This document shows, one piece after another, positions 57,111 to 64,000 of a stretch of 64,000 nt of DNA. The translations under genes and the position numbers were made by a program. The number at the start of each line of letters is the position of its first letter. The stretch's first letter is position 1. Below the pieces are notes generated by a model. It did not search any database. It saw only the letters and a program-made list of their open reading frames with translations, and had not been told where the DNA came from. Origin of the DNA: Dactylosporangium aurantiacum (lineage in GTDB: Bacteria > Actinomycetota > Actinomycetes > Mycobacteriales > Micromonosporaceae); the NCBI RefSeq assembly GCF_000716715.1, contig NZ_JNYJ01000027.1, positions 1-64,000 on the forward strand. The letters are read 5' to 3'.

Positions 57111-58411
57111 CCGGCCGCTCCCTGACCGAGGTAGCCGATGCCGGCGTAGCGCACGCCCGCCGCGGTCAGCGCGTCCTCGTCCAGGATGCGCCACGAGTCG
57201 AAGACGATCGCGGGCCGCCTCGCACCGAGCACCGCGCCCATCTGGATCGCGCGGTAGTCGGGGTGGTCGTTGACGACGAGGACGGCGTCGCTGTCGCTGA
57301 AGGCCTTGTCGATGCTGGTCGGTTCGCCGCCGTACTGGCGCACCACACTGTCGGGCACCATCGGGTCGTGGCCGAGCACGGTCAGACCGGCCTCGGAGAA
57401 CACCGGCATCATCGACACGATCGGCGTGCCGCGCATGTCGTCGGTGGGTGGCCAGCCCTTGTACGCCCAGCCGAGCACCGCCAGCCGCGCGCCCTGGGTC
57501 GACCCGCGCTCGTGCCGGATGAGGTCGACGACCTGCCGGGCCACGTGCACCGGCAGGAACTCGTTGAGCCTGCGCACCGGCTCCACCAGGAACGGCGGCC
57601 GTTCGCCGCTGCCACTGAGCAGGATGTACGGATCCTTCGACAGGCACCCGCCACCGACGTAACCGGGTTTGGCGAGGTCGGGCCGGGGATAGTCGAGGTT
57701 GGCCGCGCCGATGACCTCCAGCGGGTCGAGCCCGTGCTGCTCGGCGATCAACGCGATCTCGTTGCCGTAGGCGTAGATGAGGTCGGTGTGGCAGTTGTTG
57801 GACAGCTTCACCAGCTCCGCGGCCTCCAGGCTGGAGACCGGGACGAGCTGCGTGGCGAGCCCGCCGAACAGGTCCATGCCCGCCGCGAGACTCGCCCCGT
57901 CGAGCCCGCCGACGACCTGCGGCAGCTCGACGAGCTCCCGCAGCGCCTGGCCCTGGATCGTGCGCTCGGGCGCCATCACCAGCCGGGCCCGCCCCCACGT
58001 CTCCAGCAGCGGCGGCAGCACCACCCGCCGGCTGGCCCCGACCGGCACGGTGCTGCGCACCACGACCAGCGTGTCGGGTCCGCACGAGTCGGCGACCTGG
58101 CGCGCCGCGGCGGCGAGGTTCGTCAGGTTGGGGCGGCGGGTGTGCTCGTCGACCGGCGTGGACACGCAGATCACCGCGGCGTCGATCGTGTCGCGGGGCA
58201 GTGCGGTGTCGACGAACACCGTCCGTCCGGCGTGCTCGGTGAACACCTCGGCCACGCCCGGTTCGTAGATGTGCGGCCGGCCGCGGTTGAGCGAGTCGAT
58301 GACGGCGGGCTGGAGGTCCACGCCGTGGACGACGAACCCCTTGCGGGCGAGGGCGGCGGTCAGGGTCAGGCCGACGTAGCCCATCCCGATCACGCCGATC
58401 GTGGGTGTCAT
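57107..58411 (-). CDS. UDP-glucose/GDP-mannose dehydrogenase family enzyme
   Basis: This 434-aa NAD-dependent four-electron dehydrogenase converts an NDP-hexose to an NDP-hexuronic acid. The Rossmann start is IGVIGMGYVGLTLTAALARK. The catalytic Cys is in GYVGGGCLSKDPYILL near residue 255. Other signatures are VMAPERTIQGQALREL, ELVKLSNNCHTDLIYAYGNE and LGWAYKGWPPTDDMRGTPIV. The GERTIQ-type segment recalls the UDP-GlcNAc/ManNAc branch (WecC/TviB) more than UDP-glucose dehydrogenase, so the exact sugar is uncertain. Ribosome site AAAGGAACC lies upstream of ATG 58411. It is mid-operon. Confidence 0.9.
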   Translation of the reverse strand: MTPTIGVIGMGYVGLTLTAALARKGFVVHGVDLQPAVIDSLNRGRPHIYEPGVAEVFTEHAGRTVFVDTALPRDTIDAAVICVSTPVDEHTRRPNLTNLAAAARQVADSCGPDTLVVVRSTVPVGASRRVVLPPLLETWGRARLVMAPERTIQGQALRELVELPQVVGGLDGASLAAGMDLFGGLATQLVPVSSLEAAELVKLSNNCHTDLIYAYGNEIALIAEQHGLDPLEVIGAANLDYPRPDLAKPGYVGGGCLSKDPYILLSGSGERPPFLVEPVRRLNEFLPVHVARQVVDLIRHERGSTQGARLAVLGWAYKGWPPTDDMRGTPIVSMMPVFSEAGLTVLGHDPMVPDSVVRQYGGEPTSIDKAFSDSDAVLVVNDHPDYRAIQMGAVLGARRPAIVFDSWRILDEDALTAAGVRYAGIGYLGQGAAG

Positions 58412-58442
58412 GTTCCTGGTTCCTTTCGATGATGGTGCCCGG

Positions 58443-59363
58443 TCAGCCGCACGGTGCGGCGATCCGGTCGAGTTCGCGGGTGGTCACGGTGCCGAGGAAG
58501 CGTTCGGCGCGGTACCGGAGGCAGGCGGCGCGGACGTGGTCGGCCGTGCCGGCGTAGTCGACGGCGAGCACGACCTTGCCGGCGTCGCGCAGCGCCCGGA
58601 CGTCGGCGAGGTTCTCGGCGCAGTAGTCCTCGGTGCAGGGCCGGTCGGTGGCGAGGAAGAACAGCTCCTCCACGCCGATGCCGTCGACCGCGTCGACGTA
58701 GCCGGGGTAGTGGCGCAGCTCCGGCGAGTTCTGCGGGACGATCCAGAACCCGGGCCGTCGCTCCCGGGCGTACCGGCTGACCCGCACGATCAGGTCGACC
58801 ATCGCGCGGGCCAGCCGGTCACGGGTCCAGCCGGGGACGAGGCGCAGGTCCAGCTCCTCGTACGCCAACGGGGTGTCGAGGTAGACGCCGTCGAACCCGG
58901 CCTCGAGCGCCCGGTCGACGCGGGGCCGCACGACCCGCTCCCACCACCGCTCGTCCCAGTAGCGCACGAAGTGCTCCTCGGGCCAGTCGTCCCACCGGTT
59001 GAGCACCAGGTCGCCGGCGTCCGCGCGCAACGGGTCGTACTCCGGCCGGTACTGCTCGATGCTGCCGATCTCGAAGTACGCCAGCACGCGCTTGCCGGAG
59101 TCGCGGACCATGCTGATCTCGGCCGGGCGGAACAGGTCGGACCGCGCGTCCCGGGCCAGGTCGATCACCGCGATCCGCTGCGGCGCCCGGGCGATCGCCG
59201 CCAGGCCGTCGTCCTCGTAGCCCTGCAACTGGTACACCCAGCCGCCGGTGGCCGGCGCGGCCGAGCTGCTGGTGTCCCGCGGGCACCCGGTGAGCGCCGA
59301 CGCGGCGAGCAGCAGCGCGGTGGCGAACGCGGTCGGGCGCCGGCACCGGCCCGGCGCGCTCAC
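58443..59363 (-). CDS. GH114/TM1410-like lipoprotein, putative glycoside hydrolase
   Basis: This 306-aa secreted lipoprotein has a lipobox ALLLAASALTGC (Cys near residue 27). The catalytic (beta/alpha)8 domain contains WVYQLQGYEDDGLAAIARAP, RVLAYFEIGSIEQYRPE, GFDGVYLDTPLAYEELDL (catalytic Asp candidate) and GFWIVPQNSPELRHYPGYVD. The family includes endo-alpha-1,4-polygalactosaminidases and domains found with PelA. GTG 59363 overlaps the stop of the upstream epimerase gene (GTGA). Placement on the cell surface suits processing of an exported galactosaminoglycan-like polymer. Confidence 0.85.
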   Translation of the reverse strand: MSAPGRCRRPTAFATALLLAASALTGCPRDTSSSAAPATGGWVYQLQGYEDDGLAAIARAPQRIAVIDLARDARSDLFRPAEISMVRDSGKRVLAYFEIGSIEQYRPEYDPLRADAGDLVLNRWDDWPEEHFVRYWDERWWERVVRPRVDRALEAGFDGVYLDTPLAYEELDLRLVPGWTRDRLARAMVDLIVRVSRYARERRPGFWIVPQNSPELRHYPGYVDAVDGIGVEELFFLATDRPCTEDYCAENLADVRALRDAGKVVLAVDYAGTADHVRAACLRYRAERFLGTVTTRELDRIAAPCG

Positions 59364-60304
59364 CGGCCGACGGTGGCATCGAGCCCGGTCCAGACGGCCT
59401 TCACCGACTCCGGGAGCTCGAACGTCGGCGCCCAACCGAGCACTGCCCGGGCCCGACCGACGTCCGCGCGGATCCAGTCCACCCCGGTCGAGCGGGCCGG
59501 GCCGGTGCCGCGCTCGAGGATCGCACCCGGGTAGCCGGCGGCCTCGGCGAGCCGGTGGACCGCCTCACGGGCCGTCACCGCCCGGCCGCTGGCGACGTTG
59601 ACGACGCCGGCGCCCGGCTCCGGCGCGGTCACGGCGGCCAGCACCGCGGCCGCCACGTCCCGGACGTCGACGAAGTCCCGGTACGCGGCGAGCGGACCGA
59701 GCGTCACCTCGTCCTCCCCGTGGACCAGCGCGTCGTGGATGAGCCTGGCGGCCCGGCCGAGCAGGTTGTCGGCGTGCAGCCCAGCGCCGATCGGGTTGAA
59801 GACCCGCAGGGTCACCCCGTCGACCCGGCCGTCCCGGCTGGCCAGCTCCAGCAGGCGCGTCGCGGCGAGGTGCGTCGTGCCGTACTCGCTGACCGGCTCG
59901 CACGGGTGGTCCTCAGCGACGCTGGCGCCGGGGGCGACGATGCCGTACTCCGACGCCGAGCCGAGCCGGACCAGCCGTGCGCCCGGCGCCGCGGCGGCGA
60001 CGGCCTCGATGAGCCGGGCGGTCACCAGCGTGTTGCTCTCCACGAGGTCGTGCCCCGTGCCGGTGAGCCGGCCGGTGCAGTTGACGACCACGTCGGGCCG
60101 AACCTCCCGCACCAGGCCGGTCAGGGATTCGAGGTCGCCGGCGACGAGGTCGTGCCGGCTGCGGGGCGGGCAGGTGACCGACGCGATCCGCGGGTCGGCG
60201 GCGAGCGTCGTGCGGGCCTGCCCACCGACGAACCCGTTGGCCCCGAACAACAGGACCCGGAGCCGGTTCATGCCCTCACGTCCGCTGCGCTCCGGCCCGC
60301 TCAT
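59360..60304 (-). CDS. NAD-dependent epimerase/dehydratase (nucleotide-sugar) 2
   Basis: This 314-aa SDR has [20 protein letters not shown] (GxxGxxG), catalytic Ser in [19 protein letters not shown] and [13 protein letters not shown], where the usual YxxxK is replaced by [21 protein letters not shown] and [15 protein letters not shown] follow. The missing catalytic Lys (H in its place) suggests altered or weak epimerase chemistry; dTDP-type reductases also vary here. The start is ATG 60304, overlapping the nucleotidyltransferase stop (ATGA); MNRLRV at 60271 is an alternative. Confidence 0.8.
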   Translation of the reverse strand: MSGPERSGREGMNRLRVLLFGANGFVGGQARTTLAADPRIASVTCPPRSRHDLVAGDLESLTGLVREVRPDVVVNCTGRLTGTGHDLVESNTLVTARLIEAVAAAAPGARLVRLGSASEYGIVAPGASVAEDHPCEPVSEYGTTHLAATRLLELASRDGRVDGVTLRVFNPIGAGLHADNLLGRAARLIHDALVHGEDEVTLGPLAAYRDFVDVRDVAAAVLAAVTAPEPGAGVVNVASGRAVTAREAVHRLAEAAGYPGAILERGTGPARSTGVDWIRADVGRARAVLGWAPTFELPESVKAVWTGLDATVGR

Positions 60305-61029
60305 GCCATCACCTTGCCGCGCGTCGGGAGCAGGATCGGTTCGAGCTCGCCGAACCTGCGGTTGGCCTCGTCGTAGTCGTCCGGCCGGCCGATGTCGAGC
60401 CAGACGCCGTCGAAGTCGTAGCTGCTCGGGAACTCGCCCTGCCGCAGCAGGTCCTGCACCAGGCGGTCGAAGCCGAGCGGCAGGCCGGCCGGGTACGGCT
60501 CGAGCGCCTTGCGGGACATGCCGTAGACGCCCATCGAGACCCGGTGCCGGTAGGTCGGCTTCTCGGTGAAGCCGACGACCCGCCCGGCCTCGACGTCGAG
60601 CACGCCGAACTCGGTGTGGATCGTCTGGGCGACGGTCGCGATCGTGAGCGTCGCGCCGGACACCGCGTGCGCGGCCAGCAGGTCGGCGTGGTCGATGTCG
60701 GTGAGCAGGTCGCCGTTCATGACCAGGAACTGCTCGGGCAGGTCGTCCTTGACGGTGAACAGCGGACCGACCGTCGACAACGGCGTGGTCTCCTCGACGT
60801 ACTCGACCTCGAGGCCCCATCGGGAGCCGTCGCCGACGAACGCCCGGATCAGCGTGCCGAGGTGGTTGATCGCCAGCATGACGCTGGTGAAGCCGCGCGA
60901 CGCCAGCTGCTCCAGGACGATGTCGAGGATGGCGTGCCGCTCGCCGATCGGCATCAACGGCTTGGGAAGTGCGGTGGTGTACGGGCGTAACCGGACGCCC
61001 TTACCACCGGCCAGGATGACCGCGTGCAT
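60301..61029 (-). CDS. Sugar-1-phosphate nucleotidyltransferase
   Basis: This 242-aa RmlA/GalU-type enzyme activates a sugar-1-phosphate with NTP. Signatures: [20 protein letters not shown] (nucleotide binding), [39 protein letters not shown] (metal Asp) and [20 protein letters not shown]. The C-terminus ends [20 protein letters not shown], as in mannose-1-phosphate guanylyltransferases. It is placed between the 12-TM gene (31-nt gap) and the epimerase (ATGA overlap), supplying the NDP-sugar of the operon. Confidence 0.92.
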   Translation of the reverse strand: MHAVILAGGKGVRLRPYTTALPKPLMPIGERHAILDIVLEQLASRGFTSVMLAINHLGTLIRAFVGDGSRWGLEVEYVEETTPLSTVGPLFTVKDDLPEQFLVMNGDLLTDIDHADLLAAHAVSGATLTIATVAQTIHTEFGVLDVEAGRVVGFTEKPTYRHRVSMGVYGMSRKALEPYPAGLPLGFDRLVQDLLRQGEFPSSYDFDGVWLDIGRPDDYDEANRRFGELEPILLPTRGKVMA

Positions 61030-61060
61030 GTGTTGCGTGCCTCCGTTGGGATATTCGATG

Positions 61061-62590
61061 TCACCGGTACTGCCGGACCCGCCCGAGTGACGGGGACAGG
61101 GCCACGGACAGCAGCCCGAGCAGCAGCACGGCGCTGCCGAGAGTGGCCAGGGTGTCGGTGAGCGCGGCCGGCGGTGCCGGCCATGCCACCGCGGTGGCGA
61201 GGAACGGGCGCGCGGCGAGGTGCGCCCCGAGCGCGACGGCCAGCACGACGCACAGCCGTCCGTAGCCGCCGTGCCCCGCCAGGACGAAGATCAGGAAACA
61301 GGCGCCGGTGAGGGCCACCTGTGCGGCGGCCATCGCGGCGGCCGCCGGGGTGAGCGAGTCGGCGTGCCGCAGCGCGGCGAGCAGCGCCACCGCGGCCACG
61401 GCCGCGACGAGGCAGCAGGCGCCGACGTCCGCGGCCAGCATCAGCCAGATCCGCCGCCGGAAGCGCCGCGGACCCCACGGGTCGTGCAGCAGGTCCCGCG
61501 TCCGCTCGCCGAACCGGCGGGCCCGCCACTCCACGAACCCCATCGACACGACCAGCGGCAGCGCCGCGACGAGCACGTCGAAGTCACCCGCCAGGTGCGG
61601 CACCTGCCCCTGCAGGATCAGTGCCGCCAGCAGCGCGGTGTGGGCGACCACCAGCGTGAAGGTGACCCAGCGGCCGCGCATCACAGCCCGCATGCCCCGC
61701 CCCGCCGGCGTCCCCGGCACCAGCAGTGCCCGCCTGACGGCGACGGCGAAGGTCACCGCGACGCAGACCACGGCGGTCCCGAGCGTGACCGCCGGCATCC
61801 GCCGCTCGCCCAGGGCGAACACGGCCCCGGCGACCACGGCCGGCGACATGAGCGCCACCAGCCAGATCTCGTCGCGCAGGTACAGCAGCAGGGTGCTGGC
61901 CAGCTGGTAGGCCGTCACGGCCGGCACCAGGAACGCCACCGCCGCACCGCCGCCGTCCGTGACGGCGATGAGCGCACCGAGCAGTGCCGCCACCCCGACG
62001 CCGGTGAGCGCCGACCGCGCCAGGAAGCGGCCCGCGGCGCGCTCGTCGCCGGCGTTGACGTGTTGGTACGCGAGCCAGGTGATGCCCCCGGCCCACACCC
62101 AGCCCAGCAGCCCGGCCGCGACGATGGCGAGCACCGGCGGGCGCGGCTGCGTGACCGCGGCGACGGCCGGGAACAGCACGACCGGCAGCAGGTACAGCGC
62201 GCCGTGGCACAGCTCCCGCAGTACCTGGCCGAACTCCCGGTGCCGGGCCGTCCGCCGGGGCGGGCGATGGAGGAGGCCGGCCAGGCGCACCCGCACCTCG
62301 TGGGCCAGCTCGAACACGTCCTGGTAACCGAACTGCACCCGTGCGGCGCGGTCGGTGACGCCCTGCGCCTCCAGCATCGCGGCCACCTGCAGGCCGTCGA
62401 CGAACCGGCCGCCGCTGCGGGCACGGATCTCGGCGACGAGGCCGTCGACCGGGTCCGTGCTGGGCTCCGGCTGTACGAGCATCGGTTCCAGCCCGGTGAT
62501 CGGCATCTCGATCGTGTCGTCGGTCGCCAGCCCGCGGGCCATGACCGCCATCGACGTGAGCCGGCCGCCGGCCGCCGCCGCGCCGCTCAC
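61061..62590 (-). CDS. Twelve-TM membrane protein of the polysaccharide operon (PelG-like role)
   Basis: This 509-aa membrane protein has a soluble N-terminus of about 130 residues ([40 protein letters not shown]) and twelve predicted helices. Examples are [40 protein letters not shown] and [21 protein letters not shown] basic cytosolic loop ([20 protein letters not shown]) sits between helices 8 and 9. I do not see a clear Wzx or PelG signature. By position next to a PelF-like glycosyltransferase it probably exports the polymer or its lipid carrier. GTG 62590 overlaps the stop of the glycosyltransferase (GTGA). Confidence 0.75.
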   Translation of the reverse strand: MSGAAAAGGRLTSMAVMARGLATDDTIEMPITGLEPMLVQPEPSTDPVDGLVAEIRARSGGRFVDGLQVAAMLEAQGVTDRAARVQFGYQDVFELAHEVRVRLAGLLHRPPRRTARHREFGQVLRELCHGALYLLPVVLFPAVAAVTQPRPPVLAIVAAGLLGWVWAGGITWLAYQHVNAGDERAAGRFLARSALTGVGVAALLGALIAVTDGGGAAVAFLVPAVTAYQLASTLLLYLRDEIWLVALMSPAVVAGAVFALGERRMPAVTLGTAVVCVAVTFAVAVRRALLVPGTPAGRGMRAVMRGRWVTFTLVVAHTALLAALILQGQVPHLAGDFDVLVAALPLVVSMGFVEWRARRFGERTRDLLHDPWGPRRFRRRIWLMLAADVGACCLVAAVAAVALLAALRHADSLTPAAAAMAAAQVALTGACFLIFVLAGHGGYGRLCVVLAVALGAHLAARPFLATAVAWPAPPAALTDTLATLGSAVLLLGLLSVALSPSLGRVRQYR

Positions 62591-64000
62591 CGGCGGATCC
62601 TGGCGGTGGTGTCATGGACGTCCCACAGCCCCCGGGTCCGCTGCGCGCCGCCGCGACGGACCGCTTCCGTCCGGGACGCCGGGTCCAGGGCGGACGCGGG
62701 GCCGCACAGGTCGGCGGCGGCGACCCGCCCGACGGCGGTCCGCCGCGCCGCACCGGTCGGGCCGCGCTCCAGGCGCGGCGCCACCAGCCGCTCGTACAGG
62801 CCACGGTAGGCGGCCAGCGACTGGGTCAGGGTGAACCGGTCCAGGACCCGCTGCCGTGCCTCGGCGGCCATCCGGTGCCGCAGCTCGGGGTCGCGCAGCA
62901 GGGTCACGCACGCGTCGGCGACGGCGTCGACGTCCCGCGGCGGGACCACGAACCCGGCGTCGCCCACCGCCTCGGACACCCCGCCGACGTTGGTGCACAC
63001 CATGGTCCGGCCGCAGGCCATCGCCTCGATGACCGTGTACGGGAAGCCCTCGGAGATGCTGGTGAGCGCGACGATGCTGCCGCTGTGGTACGCCTCGACC
63101 AGGTCGGGCGCGTTGCCCTCCAGACGTGCGGCGCCGGTCAGCCCCAGCCGCTCGACGAGGGCGAGGCAGCTGTCGCGGTACCGCAGGTCGGTGGCCGAGC
63201 CGTAGATGCGCAGCCGGGCGCCGGGCACCCGGTCCCGGACCACGGCGAAGGCCCGGATCAGCGTGTGCAGGTCCTTCAGCGGGTCAACCCGTCCGACGAA
63301 GACGACCGTCGGCTCGTCCGGCTCGGTCTTCGCGCTGGGGAACAGCTCCGGCGCGACGCCGTTGTACATCGTCCACATGCGGTCCGGGTCCGCCCCGTTG
63401 CGCAACTGCCAGCGGCGGTTGTACGCCGAGTGCGGCGCGAGCGCGTCGGCGAGGTGGTACGCGGCGCCGGCGACGCTGCGGTGGAACCCCAGCAGCAGCA
63501 CCGTGACCGGGTGCGGCAGGTCGCCGTGCAGCTGCTCCAGGTACCGCTCGCGCAGGTACACCCCGTGCTCGGAGATCAGCAACGGCGTGTCGTGCGTCCA
63601 CTTCGCCGTCATCCCGACGAGCGCCGACAGGCCGTTCATCGCGCAGTGCACCACGTCGGCGCGGGTCGGCGGCACGGTGAGCGGGCGCAGCATGTGCCCG
63701 ATCAGCCTGGCCGCCTGCGCCGCGTCGGCCAGCGTGAGCCGCATCGGCCGGCCGGCCAGCGCCGGGTGGTCGGCGCCCAGCGCGACCCCGACGTCGCGCC
63801 ACCGGTCCTGCATCGCGCCGAGCGCGGCGTTCGAGCCGATCGCCGCGGCCAGGTCGCCGCCGTCCGCCGCGAACTCGTACAGGCCGCGCAGCGCGAGCAG
63901 GAACCGGCTGCGCTGGACCGTCGCCCGGTCCGGGCTCGGGTCCGGCGGCGTGATCAGCGCGGTGAGGAACGCGTCGTACGCGGCGTGGAACACCGTGGTG
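62587..64000 (-). CDS. pelF: PelF-like GT4 glycosyltransferase (5' part beyond window)
   Basis: This cytosolic family 4 glycosyltransferase is cut by the right edge of the window; the frame stays open to base 64000. The PelF-type middle HCAMNGLSALVGMTAKWTHD and SEHGVYLRERYLEQL (acceptor region) is followed by the GT-B C-terminal domain. That domain has VVFVGRVDPLKDLHTLIRAF, the nucleotide-binding TSISEGFPYTVIEAMACGR (E-x7-E) and VVPPRDVDAVADACVTLL. A 60-residue Arg-rich extension follows the domain. PelF polymerises GalNAc/GalN from UDP-GalNAc in Pel polysaccharide systems; here the sugar is inferred. It is the first visible gene of the eight-gene operon, so the promoter lies off the window. 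Confidence 0.85.
   Translation of the reverse strand, partial: TTVFHAAYDAFLTALITPPDPSPDRATVQRSRFLLALRGLYEFAADGGDLAAAIGSNAALGAMQDRWRDVGVALGADHPALAGRPMRLTLADAAQAARLIGHMLRPLTVPPTRADVVHCAMNGLSALVGMTAKWTHDTPLLISEHGVYLRERYLEQLHGDLPHPVTVLLLGFHRSVAGAAYHLADALAPHSAYNRRWQLRNGADPDRMWTMYNGVAPELFPSAKTEPDEPTVVFVGRVDPLKDLHTLIRAFAVVRDRVPGARLRIYGSATDLRYRDSCLALVERLGLTGAARLEGNAPDLVEAYHSGSIVALTSISEGFPYTVIEAMACGRTMVCTNVGGVSEAVGDAGFVVPPRDVDAVADACVTLLRDPELRHRMAAEARQRVLDRFTLTQSLAAYRGLYERLVAPRLERGPTGAARRTAVGRVAAADLCGPASALDPASRTEAVRRGGAQRTRGLWDVHDTTARIRR

Noticed and set aside
1..64000. CRISPR arrays, transposases, integrases, rRNA
   Set aside because: I looked for repeat-spacer periodicity and for transposase or integrase motifs and saw none. 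The tandem repeats found are contiguous, without spacers.

Overview
The window is very GC-rich DNA with GTG/ATG starts, many 4-bp ATGA or GTGA gene overlaps and many apparently leaderless promoters (TANNNT 7-9 nt before the start codon). Together with FxsC/FxsT-type genes, GPP34, SigE-family sigma, NB-ARC/TPR regulators and secreted arabinan hydrolases, this suggests a soil actinomycete, probably Micromonosporaceae. The family placement is inference. I saw no transposase, integrase, phage gene, rRNA or CRISPR array.

Layout. 1-5 kb: a decayed GH5/CBM2 glycanase and a DUF4132 protein. 4.7-8.7 kb: a short UvrA-like ABC ATPase translationally coupled to a WYL regulator, divergent from a DinB-like protein across a 23-bp dyad. 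8.9-15.5 kb: sigma factor plus membrane partner, YjbR, small membrane and methyltransferase genes, TerB-like, MOSC, signal peptidase I and a 44-codon secreted peptide. 15.6-20.6 kb: an ABC-2 exporter operon divergent from a two-component system, then a sugar-efflux MFS whose promoter resembles that of the kinase. 20.8-29.9 kb: GPP34, a gene remnant, and a secreted GH127 plus GH54 pair (arabinan or arabinosyl-glycan breakdown) behind a LacI-type operator, then a uridine-kinase-like protein and two alpha/beta hydrolases. 30-35 kb: FxsC and FxsT (TIR-like protein plus STAND NTPase/TPR protein), without a visible FxsA peptide or FxsB radical-SAM gene.

35.4-44.9 kb is the most interesting region, a probable natural-product cluster. 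It holds a 2-oxoglutarate hydroxylase, an MFS exporter, two ATP-grasp ligases, a PRMT-like methyltransferase, a small Rieske protein and two heme-oxygenase-like diiron oxidases with C-terminal cupins. The methyltransferase/HDO-cupin pairing resembles SznE/SznF of streptozotocin biosynthesis, which build an N-nitrosourea from arginine. Both oxidases keep all seven iron ligands expected from SznF, but neither cupin has an HxH motif. I infer a guanidine or urea N-oxidation pathway with a different outcome from streptozotocin.

45-54 kb: an ankyrin gene broken at a G7 run, an odd tRNA-like gene with a 9-bp acceptor stem, a SWIM/DUF6493 pair, a repeat-rich intergenic stretch and an AfsR-like NB-ARC/TPR regulator containing an 18-bp repeat array. 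54-55.4 kb: a MarR regulator divergent from an alpha/beta hydrolase. 55.4-64 kb: one eight-gene minus-strand operon for an exopolysaccharide (PelF-like glycosyltransferase, 12-TM protein, nucleotidyltransferase, two epimerases, nucleotide-sugar dehydrogenase, two GH114/TM1410-like hydrolases). It runs off the right edge.
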